Positions 26,419 through 35,345 of a DNA stretch of 64,000 bases are shown here, piece after piece. The notes under the pieces are model-generated. The model was given only the letters and a program-made list of their open reading frames with translations, was not told the origin of the DNA and did no database searches. Numbering within the stretch: the first letter of the stretch is position 1; each line of letters starts with the position of its first letter. The translations under genes and the position numbers were made by a program. The stretch spans positions 3,286,001 through 3,350,000 of the forward strand of contig NZ_CP028158.1 of NCBI RefSeq assembly GCF_003030345.1, in the 5' to 3' direction. This stretch comes from Plantactinospora sp. BC1 (lineage in GTDB: Bacteria; Actinomycetota; Actinomycetes; Mycobacteriales; Micromonosporaceae).

Positions 26419-27432
26419 TCAGTACGTGTTGTCGGTGGGTGGCGGTTCGGCGCGTACCGTACGGTCCATCCAGCCGTCGCCGTCGTCGTCGTACATCCGC
26501 TTCTCGAAGAAGCCGTCGCGGTTCCGGTCGTACTCGCTGATCTCGACCAGCCCGTCGGCGTCCAGGTCGTGCCCGACGAAGTCGGTACGGCCGTCCCGGT
26601 CGAGGTCGACCAGGATGTCCACCCCACCGTCGGCCCGGCCCAGCAGGGTGTGCCGATCCCAGTCCCCGTCGCCGTCGACGTCGACCCGGGTCCGGTAGCC
26701 CTCCGGTACGGCCGGCTCGGTCCGGGTCTCCGGAGCCGGTCCGGCCGGTCCGAGGCCCACCTCGGCCGGCGGCCCCGACCCGGGGGCGGGACCGAACCCG
26801 GCCTCCGGCGCCGGCCCGAACCCGGCCTCCGCCGGCCCGAACCCGACTCCGGGCGCCGGCCCGAACCCGGTCTCGGCGCCGGCCAGCGCGGCGGCGAGCC
26901 CGTCGTTCGGGTCGGCGAGTGCGCCGGCCAGCCCGCCCAACGGCTGCGCCAGCGCCCCGTCGGTGGCCGCCCCGATCTCCCGGCCGATCTCGTCGCCGAG
27001 CCCGGTCAGCCCACCCACCGGCATGCCGGCGCTTCCCGACCCGGCCGGGGCGGCGCAGCCCGGCGCCTCGGCGAGCGGTGGCACCGCCGCGCCGGGGTCG
27101 GCCGCCGCCCCGAAGCCGTGGGCGAGAGCCGAACCGGCGGTACCGGAGCTTCCGGTCGGTCCGAGGCCGGTGGTGCCGATCTCGCCGACGCCGGGCAACG
27201 CACCGGCCAGCCCGGTGAGCGGGGTGAACATGCCGAACACGCTGGACTGGTTGGCCCGGGTCTCGACGCCGTGCTGCCCGTCGGTGCCGCCACCGATCTG
27301 GAGCTGGAGCAGCGCCAGCTCGTCGGCGTCGAGCCGGTAGCCGGCCAACGCGTCGACCGGATTCGCGGCGAGCGAGGCGGCGAACGCCGGATCGGTGACC
27401 AGCCGTTCCAGTACGTCGTCGAAGTCACTCAC
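26419..27432 (-). CDS. leader-like N-terminal domain protein with C-terminal DxDxDG repeats
   Basis: 337 residues from a GTG after AGGAGG. Residues 1-46 form a short helical domain (VLERLVTDPAFAASLAANP, GYRLDADELALL) of the kind found as leaders in Nif11/NHLP-like peptides and in IniB-like proteins; it ends in GGG at 47-49, like a double-glycine cleavage site. A long Gly/Pro/Ala-rich middle follows, with repeated GFGPAP units. The last ~90 residues hold five Asp-rich loops (VDVDGDGDWD, VDLDRDGRTD, HDLDADGLVE, YDRNRDGFFE, YDDDGDGWMD) typical of extracellular calcium-binding repeats. No Sec or Tat signal is present. It is the last gene of the M50-protease operon and a plausible substrate. Confidence 0.75.
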   Translation of the reverse strand: MSDFDDVLERLVTDPAFAASLAANPVDALAGYRLDADELALLQLQIGGGTDGQHGVETRANQSSVFGMFTPLTGLAGALPGVGEIGTTGLGPTGSSGTAGSALAHGFGAAADPGAAVPPLAEAPGCAAPAGSGSAGMPVGGLTGLGDEIGREIGAATDGALAQPLGGLAGALADPNDGLAAALAGAETGFGPAPGVGFGPAEAGFGPAPEAGFGPAPGSGPPAEVGLGPAGPAPETRTEPAVPEGYRTRVDVDGDGDWDRHTLLGRADGGVDILVDLDRDGRTDFVGHDLDADGLVEISEYDRNRDGFFEKRMYDDDGDGWMDRTVRAEPPPTDNTY

Positions 27433-27462
27433 GGTCGCCTCCTCAGCACGCCGGGCGTTCTC

Positions 27463-27468
27463 AGGCTA
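27463..27468 (-). promoter_or_regulatory. possible -10 box (TAGCCT)
   Basis: TAGCCT on the minus strand lies 30 bases before the GTG of the leader-like gene, suggesting an additional internal promoter in the operon. Confidence 0.35.
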
Positions 27469-27518
27469 GCCGCGTACCGCCACCTGCCGGCATCACCCGG
27501 CCGGCCGGGGACGACCGG

Positions 27519-27740
27519 TCAGTCCAGCTCGGGCATGGGCACCGGCTGCGGCCGGGGCCGGCAGGTGCCGCACTGGAGGGCGTCCTCCACCACCAGTGCC
27601 TCGGCCCGGCCCCGCGCCTCGGAGCGGTGCACCTGCAACAGGTACGGGCCGAACCGGGCATGGTCCTCGCAGACACCACGCCCGCAGAACCGGCACCCGC
27701 CCCGCGCCGCCTTGGGACAGAACCAACAGAGCACTGGCAC
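27519..27740 (-). CDS. small Cys-rich protein, 73 aa
   Basis: Starts three bases after the stop of the large M50-protease gene, so the two are co-transcribed and probably co-translated. The sequence opens with VLCWFCPKAARGGCRFCGRG, then VCEDH, and has a later QCGTCRP pair. Six or seven cysteines plus one histidine give two probable zinc sites. No membrane segment. I do not recognise the family; it may be a small adaptor or chaperone for the operon. Confidence 0.65.
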   Translation of the reverse strand: MPVLCWFCPKAARGGCRFCGRGVCEDHARFGPYLLQVHRSEARGRAEALVVEDALQCGTCRPRPQPVPMPELD

Positions 27741-27743
27741 TCC

Positions 27744-30700
27744 TCACCTGATGGTCACCTGGGTGCAGCCGGCCACGGTGATCGGGCTGCCCTGCACGGT
27801 GGACTCCGCCTTCTGACTGTCCGACGCGGTGACCCAGACGCTGAGGGTGCCGCCCCGGTTGTCCTGCCCCGGATACGGCACCGGACCGATGGTGCCGTGG
27901 TAGGCGCCGTCCGGGGACATCCGGGTCGACCCGCTGGTGAAACCGCTCCAGTGCACGGTGACCACCAGGGACTCGCCGGAGTCCCGGTCGTCCGAGACGT
28001 CGACCACGGCCGCGGTCGTGGTCGGATGATCGGTGCACCCGCCGCTCGCCGTCTGCTGGCTCAGCGTCCCGCCCGGGTCGCGCTGCCAACGGATCACCGG
28101 TGGCCTGTTGGTGGGCGTCGTCGGCGGGGCGGTGGTGGGTGGCGGGGTGGTGCGGGGTGGGGTGCTCGGTGGACCGGTGGTGGTCGGGACGGTCCCCGGC
28201 GTACCGGCGGTCGGGGTCGGAGGGCTACCGGGAGAGCTCGGGGTCGGCCCCGGCGTGCCGGGCGACGCGGTCGGGGACGGCGTCGGCGAGGGAGTCGGTA
28301 GCAGCGGGCCGGGGGTCGTCGACGCCGGGTCGTCCGGGGTACCGGTCGGGGCCGGGCTGCCCTCCGGCGTCGTACCGGCACCGCAGGCCAGCGGCCGACC
28401 CTGCTCCGGCTGGCGTATCCCGGTGACCCGTACCTCGCCGGTGGAGACCTCGATGCCTCTGGTCCAGGCCGCGTACCGGGCCGCACCACGGTTGCCGATC
28501 CCGCCACCGGCCCGGTCCACCAGCAGCGACAGCGGCGCGAAGGCGCTGCTCGGGCTCTCGGTGTCGGCGAGCATCCGGCCGGTGTCCAGGGTCAGCCGGC
28601 CGTGCGGGGTGACCTCGCGCACCCCGTCGCTCCACAGTGGTCCGAGCACCGCCCGGGAGCCGGCGCAGAACACCGTGGTGGCGCCGCCCCGGAAGGTCAG
28701 CAGGGCGCGGGACCGGGCGGAGACCCGGATCTGGTCACCCTCCGAGACGTAGAGCCGGTCGCCCTCGGCCAGCCGTACGCTCCGGCCGTCCACGGTCGCG
28801 TCCACCCGACCGGACTCGGCGGCGAGCAGCGCCCGGTCGCTCGGCATCTCCGCCCAGGCCGGGCCGGGGATCAGGTTGCTCGCCGTGCTGAGCAGGGCGA
28901 GCAGCAGCAGGAGCAGGACCAGCCACCAGAGCTTCCGCTCGAACCGGCGGTCCACGTCGGGATCCGCGTCCGGCGGTGGCGGTCCGGGTGGCGCGGCCAG
29001 CGGCGGATAGCCGCCGTCGGGATGTACGCCGGCCCGGGGCGCGCTGCCCGGTGCGCCGGGATCGGCCGGTGGGGGCGGGGCGCCCGGGGTGCCGAAGAGC
29101 AGCGGCAGGCCGGTGACCGCCGGCAGCGCCCAGACCCGGACCGGGGTACGGGCGGTCGCCACCGTACCCGGCTCGCCCTCCCCGGCAGGGCCGATCATCG
29201 TCCCCCGGCGGAGCTGGGTACCGTCCGGCAACTCGATCACCCCGGACTCCACCACCACCGCGTCGCTCGGCCCGGCGAGGACGATCGGGTCACCGGCGGC
29301 GACCGCCGACACCCGGGCACCGGAGACCAGACCGAGCCGGTCCTCGGGGCTCAGCCCGCGCAGTGCCGGCGCCTCGGCGAAGAGCGCCTCGGCCTCGGCC
29401 CGGTCCGCCGGTGGTGGCCCGGGCAGCGGCCCGACCCCGGTGACCACCGCCGAGGTCGGCAGCCCCAGCAGGAGCGTCCCGGCGGTGTGCCAGTCGAGGG
29501 TCGCCGGAGCCCCGGTGAGCGCGCTCGCCAGCCCGATCACCCCGCCCGGGCCGAGCCGCTGCCGGACCAGGCCGCCCGGGTCGCCGGGCCGCCGGCCCTC
29601 CATCGCACCGTCGACCACCAGGAAGACGGTCGACTGCGCGGCCCCGGCGAAGACCAGTTGCGTTCCGGTACGCGGCCGCACCCAGCGGGCCCGCCCGGCC
29701 AACTCGGCCAGGGTCGTCTCGGGCAGTCGGCCTAGCGGCGAGTTCCGCAGCGCGTCGAGTCGACGGGGCAGGTCGAGCCGGTGCCGCCGCTGCACCCAGT
29801 GGGCGCGTACCCGCCGGACCCGCCGGGCGAGCCAGCCGGCCACCAGGTAGACCAGCGGGGCGGCCAGGCCGGCGATCACGGCCACCAGCAGCAGCCGGGC
29901 CGGCCAGCCGGAGCGCCAGAGTCCGAGTATCAGTCCGGCGACCCGGTCGGTCCAGATCCGCCAGCCGATGTTCACCGCGACGACCACCCAGAGCACGGCC
30001 AGGGTGCCGTACAGGGCGACGATCCGGCCCTCCCGGTCGAGCTGCGCCCAGCTCGGCGGGCGGCGGCGCAGCCGGGCCAGCACGTAGGCCAGTCCCCGGG
30101 CGCGCAGGTTGGGGATCTCCAACCAGTCCATCAGCAGGTAGTAGCCGTCCAGCGCCAGGAACGGGTTGAGGTTGAACAGCGCGTTCAGATACCAGGCGAA
30201 GGCGAGCTTGAACGTCCACGGCGCCGCCTCCGGCACCAGCAGCCCGACGAGCTGGGCGAGCCCGGCCAGGATCAGCCCGGCCGCCGGGCCCGCCGCCGTG
30301 CTGAGCATCCGGGCCCGGCGACCGGCCATCCAGACGTCGGTGGTGTCGACGAAGACCGACGGGATGCCGAAGTAGACCAGGAAACCGGCGGCCGGCACCC
30401 GCCGCCCGGCGTGCTTGGTGGCGAGCGCGTGCCCCAGCTCGTGGCAGGCCAGCGCGAGTACGTTCAACCCGAGCAGTACCGCCGCGCCGGCCGCGTACGA
30501 GCCGTCGGTGAGGAAGAGCGACTGGTCGCCGGCCCACCACGTCCAGCCGAACAGCAGCAGCCCGGCCACCGCCACCGCACCGAGCAGCCCGGCGGCGACC
30601 CGGGTGAAGAGCAACCGGCCACCCGCCCGGTAGGCGAGGTCGACCAACCAGTCCACGTCGGCCACCACCGTGCGCTGGCCTTTCGCGGCGGCGAGCAGCC

Positions 30701-31166
30701 CCCGGCCGAGCCGCAGCGGCCAGGGCCGGCGGTGCACCCGGTCCAGCGGCCGGAACGCGTCGACCGGCAACTCGGCCAGCATCCGGTTGCCGGCCAGGTC
30801 GGCGACGACCCGGGTGACCTGGTCCGGGGCGAGCCGGCCGGCGATCCGGGCGAACTCGGCGACCAGCCGGGCGACGGTACGGGACCCGTCCATCAGCTCG
30901 GCCAGCCGCCACTCCTCGGGGGAGAGCCGCAGATAGCAGGCGTCGCCCCGGGAATCCGGCGAGCGGAGCATCACATAGGAGACCCCGCGCACCGAGACGA
31001 GTTCGGCGCGCTCGATGCCGGGGCGCAGCACCGGGCGGGCCCGCGCCGGGTTCAACCGCTCGACGACGGCTGTCCACAGGCCCGAGTCGGCCGGTCCCAG
31101 TGGCCTGCCCGGAGCACGGCCGGCCAGAGCCTCCCAGACGCTCACCCGGCTCTCGACGACGGCCAC
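27744..31166 (-). CDS. PqqD-like / M50 metalloprotease / cyclic-nucleotide-like / FecR-like membrane protein
   Basis: 1140 residues from the GTG at 31166; a TACTCT -10 box at 31206-31201 rules out longer starts. In order: PqqD-like winged helix (~45-132); membrane block with the M50 zinc motif HELGH (~242-246) and third ligand in NPFLALDGYY (~334-343); further helices to ~480; two cNMP-binding-like beta-rolls in the cytoplasm (~500-720); one helix (LWWLVLLLLLLALLSTASNL); an outside FecR-like domain (VRLAEGDRLYVSEGDQIRVS); a Pro/Thr-rich linker; and a C-terminal beta-sandwich with two cysteines. M50/PqqD proteins occur in peptide maturation and export loci. It leads an operon with a Cys-rich protein and a leader-like protein. 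Substrate unknown. Confidence 0.8.
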   Translation of the reverse strand: MAVVESRVSVWEALAGRAPGRPLGPADSGLWTAVVERLNPARARPVLRPGIERAELVSVRGVSYVMLRSPDSRGDACYLRLSPEEWRLAELMDGSRTVARLVAEFARIAGRLAPDQVTRVVADLAGNRMLAELPVDAFRPLDRVHRRPWPLRLGRGLLAAAKGQRTVVADVDWLVDLAYRAGGRLLFTRVAAGLLGAVAVAGLLLFGWTWWAGDQSLFLTDGSYAAGAAVLLGLNVLALACHELGHALATKHAGRRVPAAGFLVYFGIPSVFVDTTDVWMAGRRARMLSTAAGPAAGLILAGLAQLVGLLVPEAAPWTFKLAFAWYLNALFNLNPFLALDGYYLLMDWLEIPNLRARGLAYVLARLRRRPPSWAQLDREGRIVALYGTLAVLWVVVAVNIGWRIWTDRVAGLILGLWRSGWPARLLLVAVIAGLAAPLVYLVAGWLARRVRRVRAHWVQRRHRLDLPRRLDALRNSPLGRLPETTLAELAGRARWVRPRTGTQLVFAGAAQSTVFLVVDGAMEGRRPGDPGGLVRQRLGPGGVIGLASALTGAPATLDWHTAGTLLLGLPTSAVVTGVGPLPGPPPADRAEAEALFAEAPALRGLSPEDRLGLVSGARVSAVAAGDPIVLAGPSDAVVVESGVIELPDGTQLRRGTMIGPAGEGEPGTVATARTPVRVWALPAVTGLPLLFGTPGAPPPPADPGAPGSAPRAGVHPDGGYPPLAAPPGPPPPDADPDVDRRFERKLWWLVLLLLLLALLSTASNLIPGPAWAEMPSDRALLAAESGRVDATVDGRSVRLAEGDRLYVSEGDQIRVSARSRALLTFRGGATTVFCAGSRAVLGPLWSDGVREVTPHGRLTLDTGRMLADTESPSSAFAPLSLLVDRAGGGIGNRGAARYAAWTRGIEVSTGEVRVTGIRQPEQGRPLACGAGTTPEGSPAPTGTPDDPASTTPGPLLPTPSPTPSPTASPGTPGPTPSSPGSPPTPTAGTPGTVPTTTGPPSTPPRTTPPPTTAPPTTPTNRPPVIRWQRDPGGTLSQQTASGGCTDHPTTTAAVVDVSDDRDSGESLVVTVHWSGFTSGSTRMSPDGAYHGTIGPVPYPGQDNRGGTLSVWVTASDSQKAESTVQGSPITVAGCTQVTIR

Positions 31167-31200
31167 CGACCCCTGCCCTCCGCGTCCCGCTGCGGCATGC

Positions 31201-31206
31201 AGAGTA
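31201..31206 (-). promoter_or_regulatory. probable -10 box (TACTCT) of the M50 operon
   Basis: TACTCT on the minus strand, 34 bases before the GTG, with GGAGG between; transcripts starting here would include the ribosome site. Confidence 0.4.
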
Positions 31207-31295
31207 AGGCGTCGATGCCACCCTGACGCGCTCGCGTCCACTATCCGACGCAGAGCGTGGCTGACCTCGTACCCGAAATCAAGCGGCGGCCGGTG

Positions 31296-32408
31296 TCACC
31301 AGGCGCCGGTCGGCGCCGTCGCCGGCCGGACCGGCGATTCGAGACCCGGCTCGACGAGGGCCAGATAGACCCGCTCGTAGTCGTCGGCCATCCGCTCGGC
31401 CGAGAACTCGCGGCGGACGTGCGCCACGCAGGCGGCCGGGTCCAACCGGGACACCTCCCGCAGCGCCGGCCCCAGCTCGGCCGGGTCCTCGCAGATCAGC
31501 CCGGTCTCGCCGTGCCGGACCAGCTCCGGCACGGCACCCCGGTCGAGCGCCACCACCGGCGTGCCGGTGCCCATCGCCTCCACCATCACCATGCCGAACG
31601 GCTCCTCCCAGCGGATCGGCATGATCAGGCAGCGGGCGGCGAGCATCAGCCGCACGGTCGCGTCCCGGTCCGGGTTGCGCAGCACCGTCACGTCCGGCCC
31701 GAGCATCGGCTCGATGACCTGTTCGAGATAGCGCAGCTCCGACCGCTCGTCGCACTTGCCGGCCAGCACCAGCGGCAGGCCGGCGGCCCGGCACGCCTCG
31801 ATGGCCAGGTCCGGGCCCTTGTCGGCGCTGAACCGGGCGAGCCAGAGCACCGGACCCATTCCCGGCACCGACTTGGTCAACAGGTTGCCGGTCGAGATCC
31901 CGTTGTGCACGGTGGCGACCCAGGGCAGTTCCGGCGCCAGCCGGCGCTGGGTGTGCGAGATGGCCACCAGCCCGACCTTCGGGTCGACGTCGGCGAGCAC
32001 CTCCCGCAGCTCGCCGGTCGGCTTGCCGTGCACCGTGGAGACGGTCGGCACGGCGCGGTCGGCGGCGTACGGGCCGACGGTGGTGTGGTCGTGCACGATG
32101 TCGAACGACTCCGGCGAGATCATCCGGTTGACCCGGGCCAGATGCGCCAGCTCCGGCAGGGCCTGGCCGAGCCGGTGGTGCTGCAACTCCGGTACGGTCC
32201 CGACGAAGTGCGCGGCGGTGCCCGTACCGGTCCCCGCGCCGAAGAGGGTCACCTCGTGCCCCTTGGCCGCCAGCCCGTCGACCAGGGCCGAGCAGACCTG
32301 TTCCAGCCCGCCGTAACCGGGCGGCGGCAGCTCGTACCAGGGTGGAACGATCATCGCGATGCGCAGCCGGCGTTCCGGTTGCGCCCGCTCGGACGGGTTC
32401 GTGGTCAC
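31296..32408 (-). CDS. GT4-family glycosyltransferase
   Basis: 370 residues from a GTG nine bases after GGGGAGG. It has the GT-B fold of family 4 enzymes: an N-terminal glycine-rich turn (PPPGYGGLEQVCSALVDGLA), FDIVHDH, then a C-terminal domain with LWLARFSADKGPDLAIEA and the EPFGMVMVEAMGTGTPVVAL donor-site motif (E-x7-E). It probably transfers a sugar from a nucleotide donor to a lipid, glycan or small molecule; the acceptor cannot be told. No glycan cluster surrounds it, and its neighbours are a BON protein and the M50 operon. Confidence 0.85.
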   Translation of the reverse strand: MTTNPSERAQPERRLRIAMIVPPWYELPPPGYGGLEQVCSALVDGLAAKGHEVTLFGAGTGTGTAAHFVGTVPELQHHRLGQALPELAHLARVNRMISPESFDIVHDHTTVGPYAADRAVPTVSTVHGKPTGELREVLADVDPKVGLVAISHTQRRLAPELPWVATVHNGISTGNLLTKSVPGMGPVLWLARFSADKGPDLAIEACRAAGLPLVLAGKCDERSELRYLEQVIEPMLGPDVTVLRNPDRDATVRLMLAARCLIMPIRWEEPFGMVMVEAMGTGTPVVALDRGAVPELVRHGETGLICEDPAELGPALREVSRLDPAACVAHVRREFSAERMADDYERVYLALVEPGLESPVRPATAPTGAW

Positions 32409-32578
32409 GGAGGGGTCCTCCCCTCGGGGCCGGCCGGTCGGGTGGTCGTCACCGACTCCGCCGTCCGGCGTCCCGGATCGACGTGGAACCTTGCTTCTGC
32501 CATCGATCGGGCTGGGCCGACCCCGCTCGGGTCGGGAGCCGGCCGACCCGGCTCGGGTCGCGAGGAGGCCGCCACGGG

Positions 32579-33256
32579 TCAGGTCGCGAGGCGGAGCCGC
32601 ATCTCGACCTCGCCCACCCCGGGCGCGGCCCAGGCCACCCGTTCCGCCTCCTCCCGCTCCAGCCACGAGCGCACCTCGCCGGTGAGCACCACGGTCCCCT
32701 CGTCGACATCGATCTCGATCAGGTCGGCGTCGATGTCGATCCGGCGGGCGAGGGCGGTCCGGATGTCCCGCTTGACGTCCTGCTCGCTGAGGTCGCCGGT
32801 CGGCTGTACGGCGATCAGGTTCGTCACCCCGCGTACCCCGGTCAGCCGGCGTACGGCCCGTTCGGCGGCGCGCTTCTGGTAGCCCCGCTCGACCTCGCCG
32901 CGCAGCGTCAGCCAACCGTTGGCGGCGGTCACCTGGATCCGGCCGACCGGCACGAAGGCGTCCCACTCCAGGGCCCGGCTCGCCGCGGTCGCGATGTCGG
33001 TGTCGGTGCGTTCGGCCGTGCCCGACAGACGTACCTCGATGTCGTTGGCGACGGCCCGGTTGCCCCGGATCCGGTGCGCGATCCGCTCCGCGGCCCACTT
33101 CTTCGCGTAGCTGTCCACCCAACCGGTCAGGGTCACGATGCCGCTGGAGACCGAGACTCCCACCTCGCTGGCCCGGACCCGGGCGTCCCAGGCCAGCTCG
33201 GCCAGCACGTCACGCTGGATGTCGGTGTCGCTGCGCGCCATGGTCGCGGTGCTCAT
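32579..33256 (-). CDS. triple BON-domain protein
   Basis: 225 residues from the ATG at 33256, after GGGGAGGGG. Three BON domains follow one another (~residues 10-75, 80-148, 152-222), each with the alpha-beta pattern and a G-x-V-x-L-x-G strand (GIVTLTGWVDSY, GWLTLRGEVERG, GTVVLTGEVRSW). BON domains bind phospholipid or act as envelope-stress adaptors (OsmY type). No signal peptide or membrane helix, so it is probably cytoplasmic or exported another way. Two large hairpins lie upstream, between it and the HtrA gene. Confidence 0.88.
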   Translation of the reverse strand: MSTATMARSDTDIQRDVLAELAWDARVRASEVGVSVSSGIVTLTGWVDSYAKKWAAERIAHRIRGNRAVANDIEVRLSGTAERTDTDIATAASRALEWDAFVPVGRIQVTAANGWLTLRGEVERGYQKRAAERAVRRLTGVRGVTNLIAVQPTGDLSEQDVKRDIRTALARRIDIDADLIEIDVDEGTVVLTGEVRSWLEREEAERVAWAAPGVGEVEMRLRLAT

Positions 33257-33332
33257 CGCCGCCCCTCCCCCGGTCGTCCGGGTCGTCGACGTCGAGACCC
33301 GAGGTGCCTGCCAGACCAACCCCGATATTCGC

Positions 33333-33367
33333 CCTGGTCCGGGTGAGCCGGGCTCACCCCGACCAGG
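33333..33367. other. 16-bp hairpin in the leader of the BON gene
   Basis: CCTGGTCCGGGTGAGC (33333-33348) pairs with 33352-33367 with one mismatch and a three-base loop, 77 bases before the BON start. It may be a second terminator for the HtrA gene or a leader structure. Confidence 0.55.
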
Positions 33368-33422
33368 TGAAGCGGGAAAAGGGCGGTGACGGGAAGGAGG
33401 TGCGGGGCTCCTGGAGAAAGGG

Positions 33423-33471
33423 GAGCGGCGGGCGACCTGACCAACCCCCTTGGTCACGTCGCCCGCCGCTC
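33423..33471 (-). terminator. terminator hairpin after htrA-like gene
   Basis: A 22-base arm starting GAGCGGCGGGCGAC at 33423 pairs with its complement ending at 33471 with one mismatch and a five-C loop, 61 bases past the HtrA stop. Confidence 0.8.
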
Positions 33472-33531
33472 TGGGGAGAAGGCTTTACTCCCGTGCGAAA
33501 GGTCTATCCCGAAGCGTACGTCGCTCTCTTC

Positions 33532-35283
33532 CTACGACGTTTCGGCGAGCGTCACGGTTGCGGTCTTTTCGACTCCGTTTCGGGTGTACGTCACCTGCAC
33601 CTGGTCACCCACCTTGCCGGCCTGTACCGCACCGACCAGATCGTCGGCGTCGCCGATCTTCCGGTCGCCGAACTGGGTCACCACGTCACCCTGCTGGAGG
33701 CCGGCCTTGGCCGCCGGGCTGTTCGGCACGACACCGCTGACCAGCGCCCCGCCGTTCTCCGCCGGGGTGACCTGGACGCCGAGGGACGGGTGGCTGACCT
33801 TCTCGCCGCGCTGGAGCGCCTCGGCGACCGCCTTGGCCTTGTTGCTCGGGATGGCGAAGCCGACGCCGATGTTGCCGCTGCCCTGGCCGGCGGTGAGGAT
33901 CGCGGTGTTGATGCCGATCACCTCCGCCTTGGTGTTGACCAGCGCGCCGCCGGAGTTGCCCGGGTTGATCGGGGCGTCGGTCTGGAGCAGGCCGGAGATC
34001 GAGCTGACCGCGCCCTGCTGCGGCTGCTCGAACGGGTTCTGCTGCTCGCCCTCGCCACCCGCCCGGATGGTCCGGTCCCGGGCGCTGATGATGCCGGCGG
34101 TCACCGAGCCCTGTAGGCCGAGCGGGCTGCCCAGCGCCAGGACCTGGTCGCCGACCTGCATCGCGTCGCTGTCGCCGAGCTTCGCGACGGCCAGTCCGGA
34201 GACACCCTCGGCCTTCACCACGGCCAGGTCGGTCTTCGGGTCGGTGCCGATCACGTCCGCGTCGGCGGTCTTACCGTCGGCGAAGAACACCTTGACCGTG
34301 CCGCCGCCGCTGGCGCTGGCCACCACGTGGTTGTTGGTCAGCACGAAGCCGTCGGCGCTGATCACCACGCCGGAGCCCTCAGTGCTGCCCGTGCTGATCG
34401 ACACCACGCTGTCCTGCACCTGGGCGGCGATCTTCGGCAGGTCGGCAGCGTTGATCACGGGGGCCGCCGAGTAGGTCCGGTTGGTCACCGTCGGCCCGTC
34501 GTCCAGGGCCGTCGCGATGGCCCCACCGGCGAGACCGGAGCCGACCATCAGGGCCAGCGCGGCCACGCCGACCGCCACGGCCCGGCCGATCCGGCCGGGA
34601 CCGGAGCGGCCCGGTGCCGGAGTGCCCGGGGTGGCCCAGGGCGGCACCGGGCCGCCGTGCTGCGGCGGCTGCGGCGCACCGGGGTGCCCCGGTGCCCAGG
34701 GCGAGTGGTGCTGGCCGCCGGTCGGCGCCTGCCACGGGCTGGCACCGGCCTGCGCCGGAGCATCACCGGGGCGCCCGGTGGGCGGGAGACTGTACGGCTG
34801 GCCGGAGGCGGGCGCCGTGCCGTAGGAGCCGGCGCCGTACGGCTGGCCGGAGGCGGGCGCGGCGGCGTAGGGGTTGCCGCCGTAGGAGTGTCCGGAGGCG
34901 GGCGCGCCGCCGTACGGCTGGCCCGGGGCCGGCGCACCCGCGTACGGCTGGCCGGAGGCGGGCACCCCGCTGTACGGCTGCTCGGCGGTCTGCCCCGTCG
35001 CCGGGTACCCCCCGGCGTTGTACCGCTCGACGCTCGGCGCTGCGGCGGTCGACGGCTCGGCGCGCTCGCCGGTCGGGGAGCCGTCCGAGGTACCGGTGGC
35101 GGCGAAGCTGGCGGTCGGGTCGCCGGAGCCGGCGGGGGTTGCGGCCGGGGCGGCCGGGTCGGCGGTCGAGGCGCCGGCGTCGGACTGCCCGCGGTCGTCG
35201 CGCGGCAGCTCGGCGGTGGGATGCGAGTGCTCGCGGTCGGCGGTCACCGGCCGCCGCTGCGGGTCGGTCTCGAAGTCGCTCAT
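33532..35283 (-). CDS. HtrA/DegP-like membrane serine protease with PDZ domain
   Basis: 583 residues. A ~240-residue cytoplasmic tail is low complexity, with repeated ASGQPY/YGGAP units; one membrane helix follows (VAVGVAALALMVGSGLAGG). The trypsin-like domain has the triad His (LTNNHVV), Asp (KTDLAVV) and Ser (GNSGGALV). The C-terminal PDZ domain (~495-575) contains LGVQVTP and GLQQGDVVTQFG. It degrades or refolds damaged envelope proteins. The adjacent upstream sensor kinase and regulator are on the same strand with a 62-base gap, like mycobacterial MprAB-PepD, which suggests envelope-stress control. Confidence 0.92.
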   Translation of the reverse strand: MSDFETDPQRRPVTADREHSHPTAELPRDDRGQSDAGASTADPAAPAATPAGSGDPTASFAATGTSDGSPTGERAEPSTAAAPSVERYNAGGYPATGQTAEQPYSGVPASGQPYAGAPAPGQPYGGAPASGHSYGGNPYAAAPASGQPYGAGSYGTAPASGQPYSLPPTGRPGDAPAQAGASPWQAPTGGQHHSPWAPGHPGAPQPPQHGGPVPPWATPGTPAPGRSGPGRIGRAVAVGVAALALMVGSGLAGGAIATALDDGPTVTNRTYSAAPVINAADLPKIAAQVQDSVVSISTGSTEGSGVVISADGFVLTNNHVVASASGGGTVKVFFADGKTADADVIGTDPKTDLAVVKAEGVSGLAVAKLGDSDAMQVGDQVLALGSPLGLQGSVTAGIISARDRTIRAGGEGEQQNPFEQPQQGAVSSISGLLQTDAPINPGNSGGALVNTKAEVIGINTAILTAGQGSGNIGVGFAIPSNKAKAVAEALQRGEKVSHPSLGVQVTPAENGGALVSGVVPNSPAAKAGLQQGDVVTQFGDRKIGDADDLVGAVQAGKVGDQVQVTYTRNGVEKTATVTLAETS

Positions 35284-35345
35284 GGCTTTACCTTGCCCCC
35301 TCGCTCTGCGACGTACCTTGAACCTGCCTGAATATTGGCTGGGAA

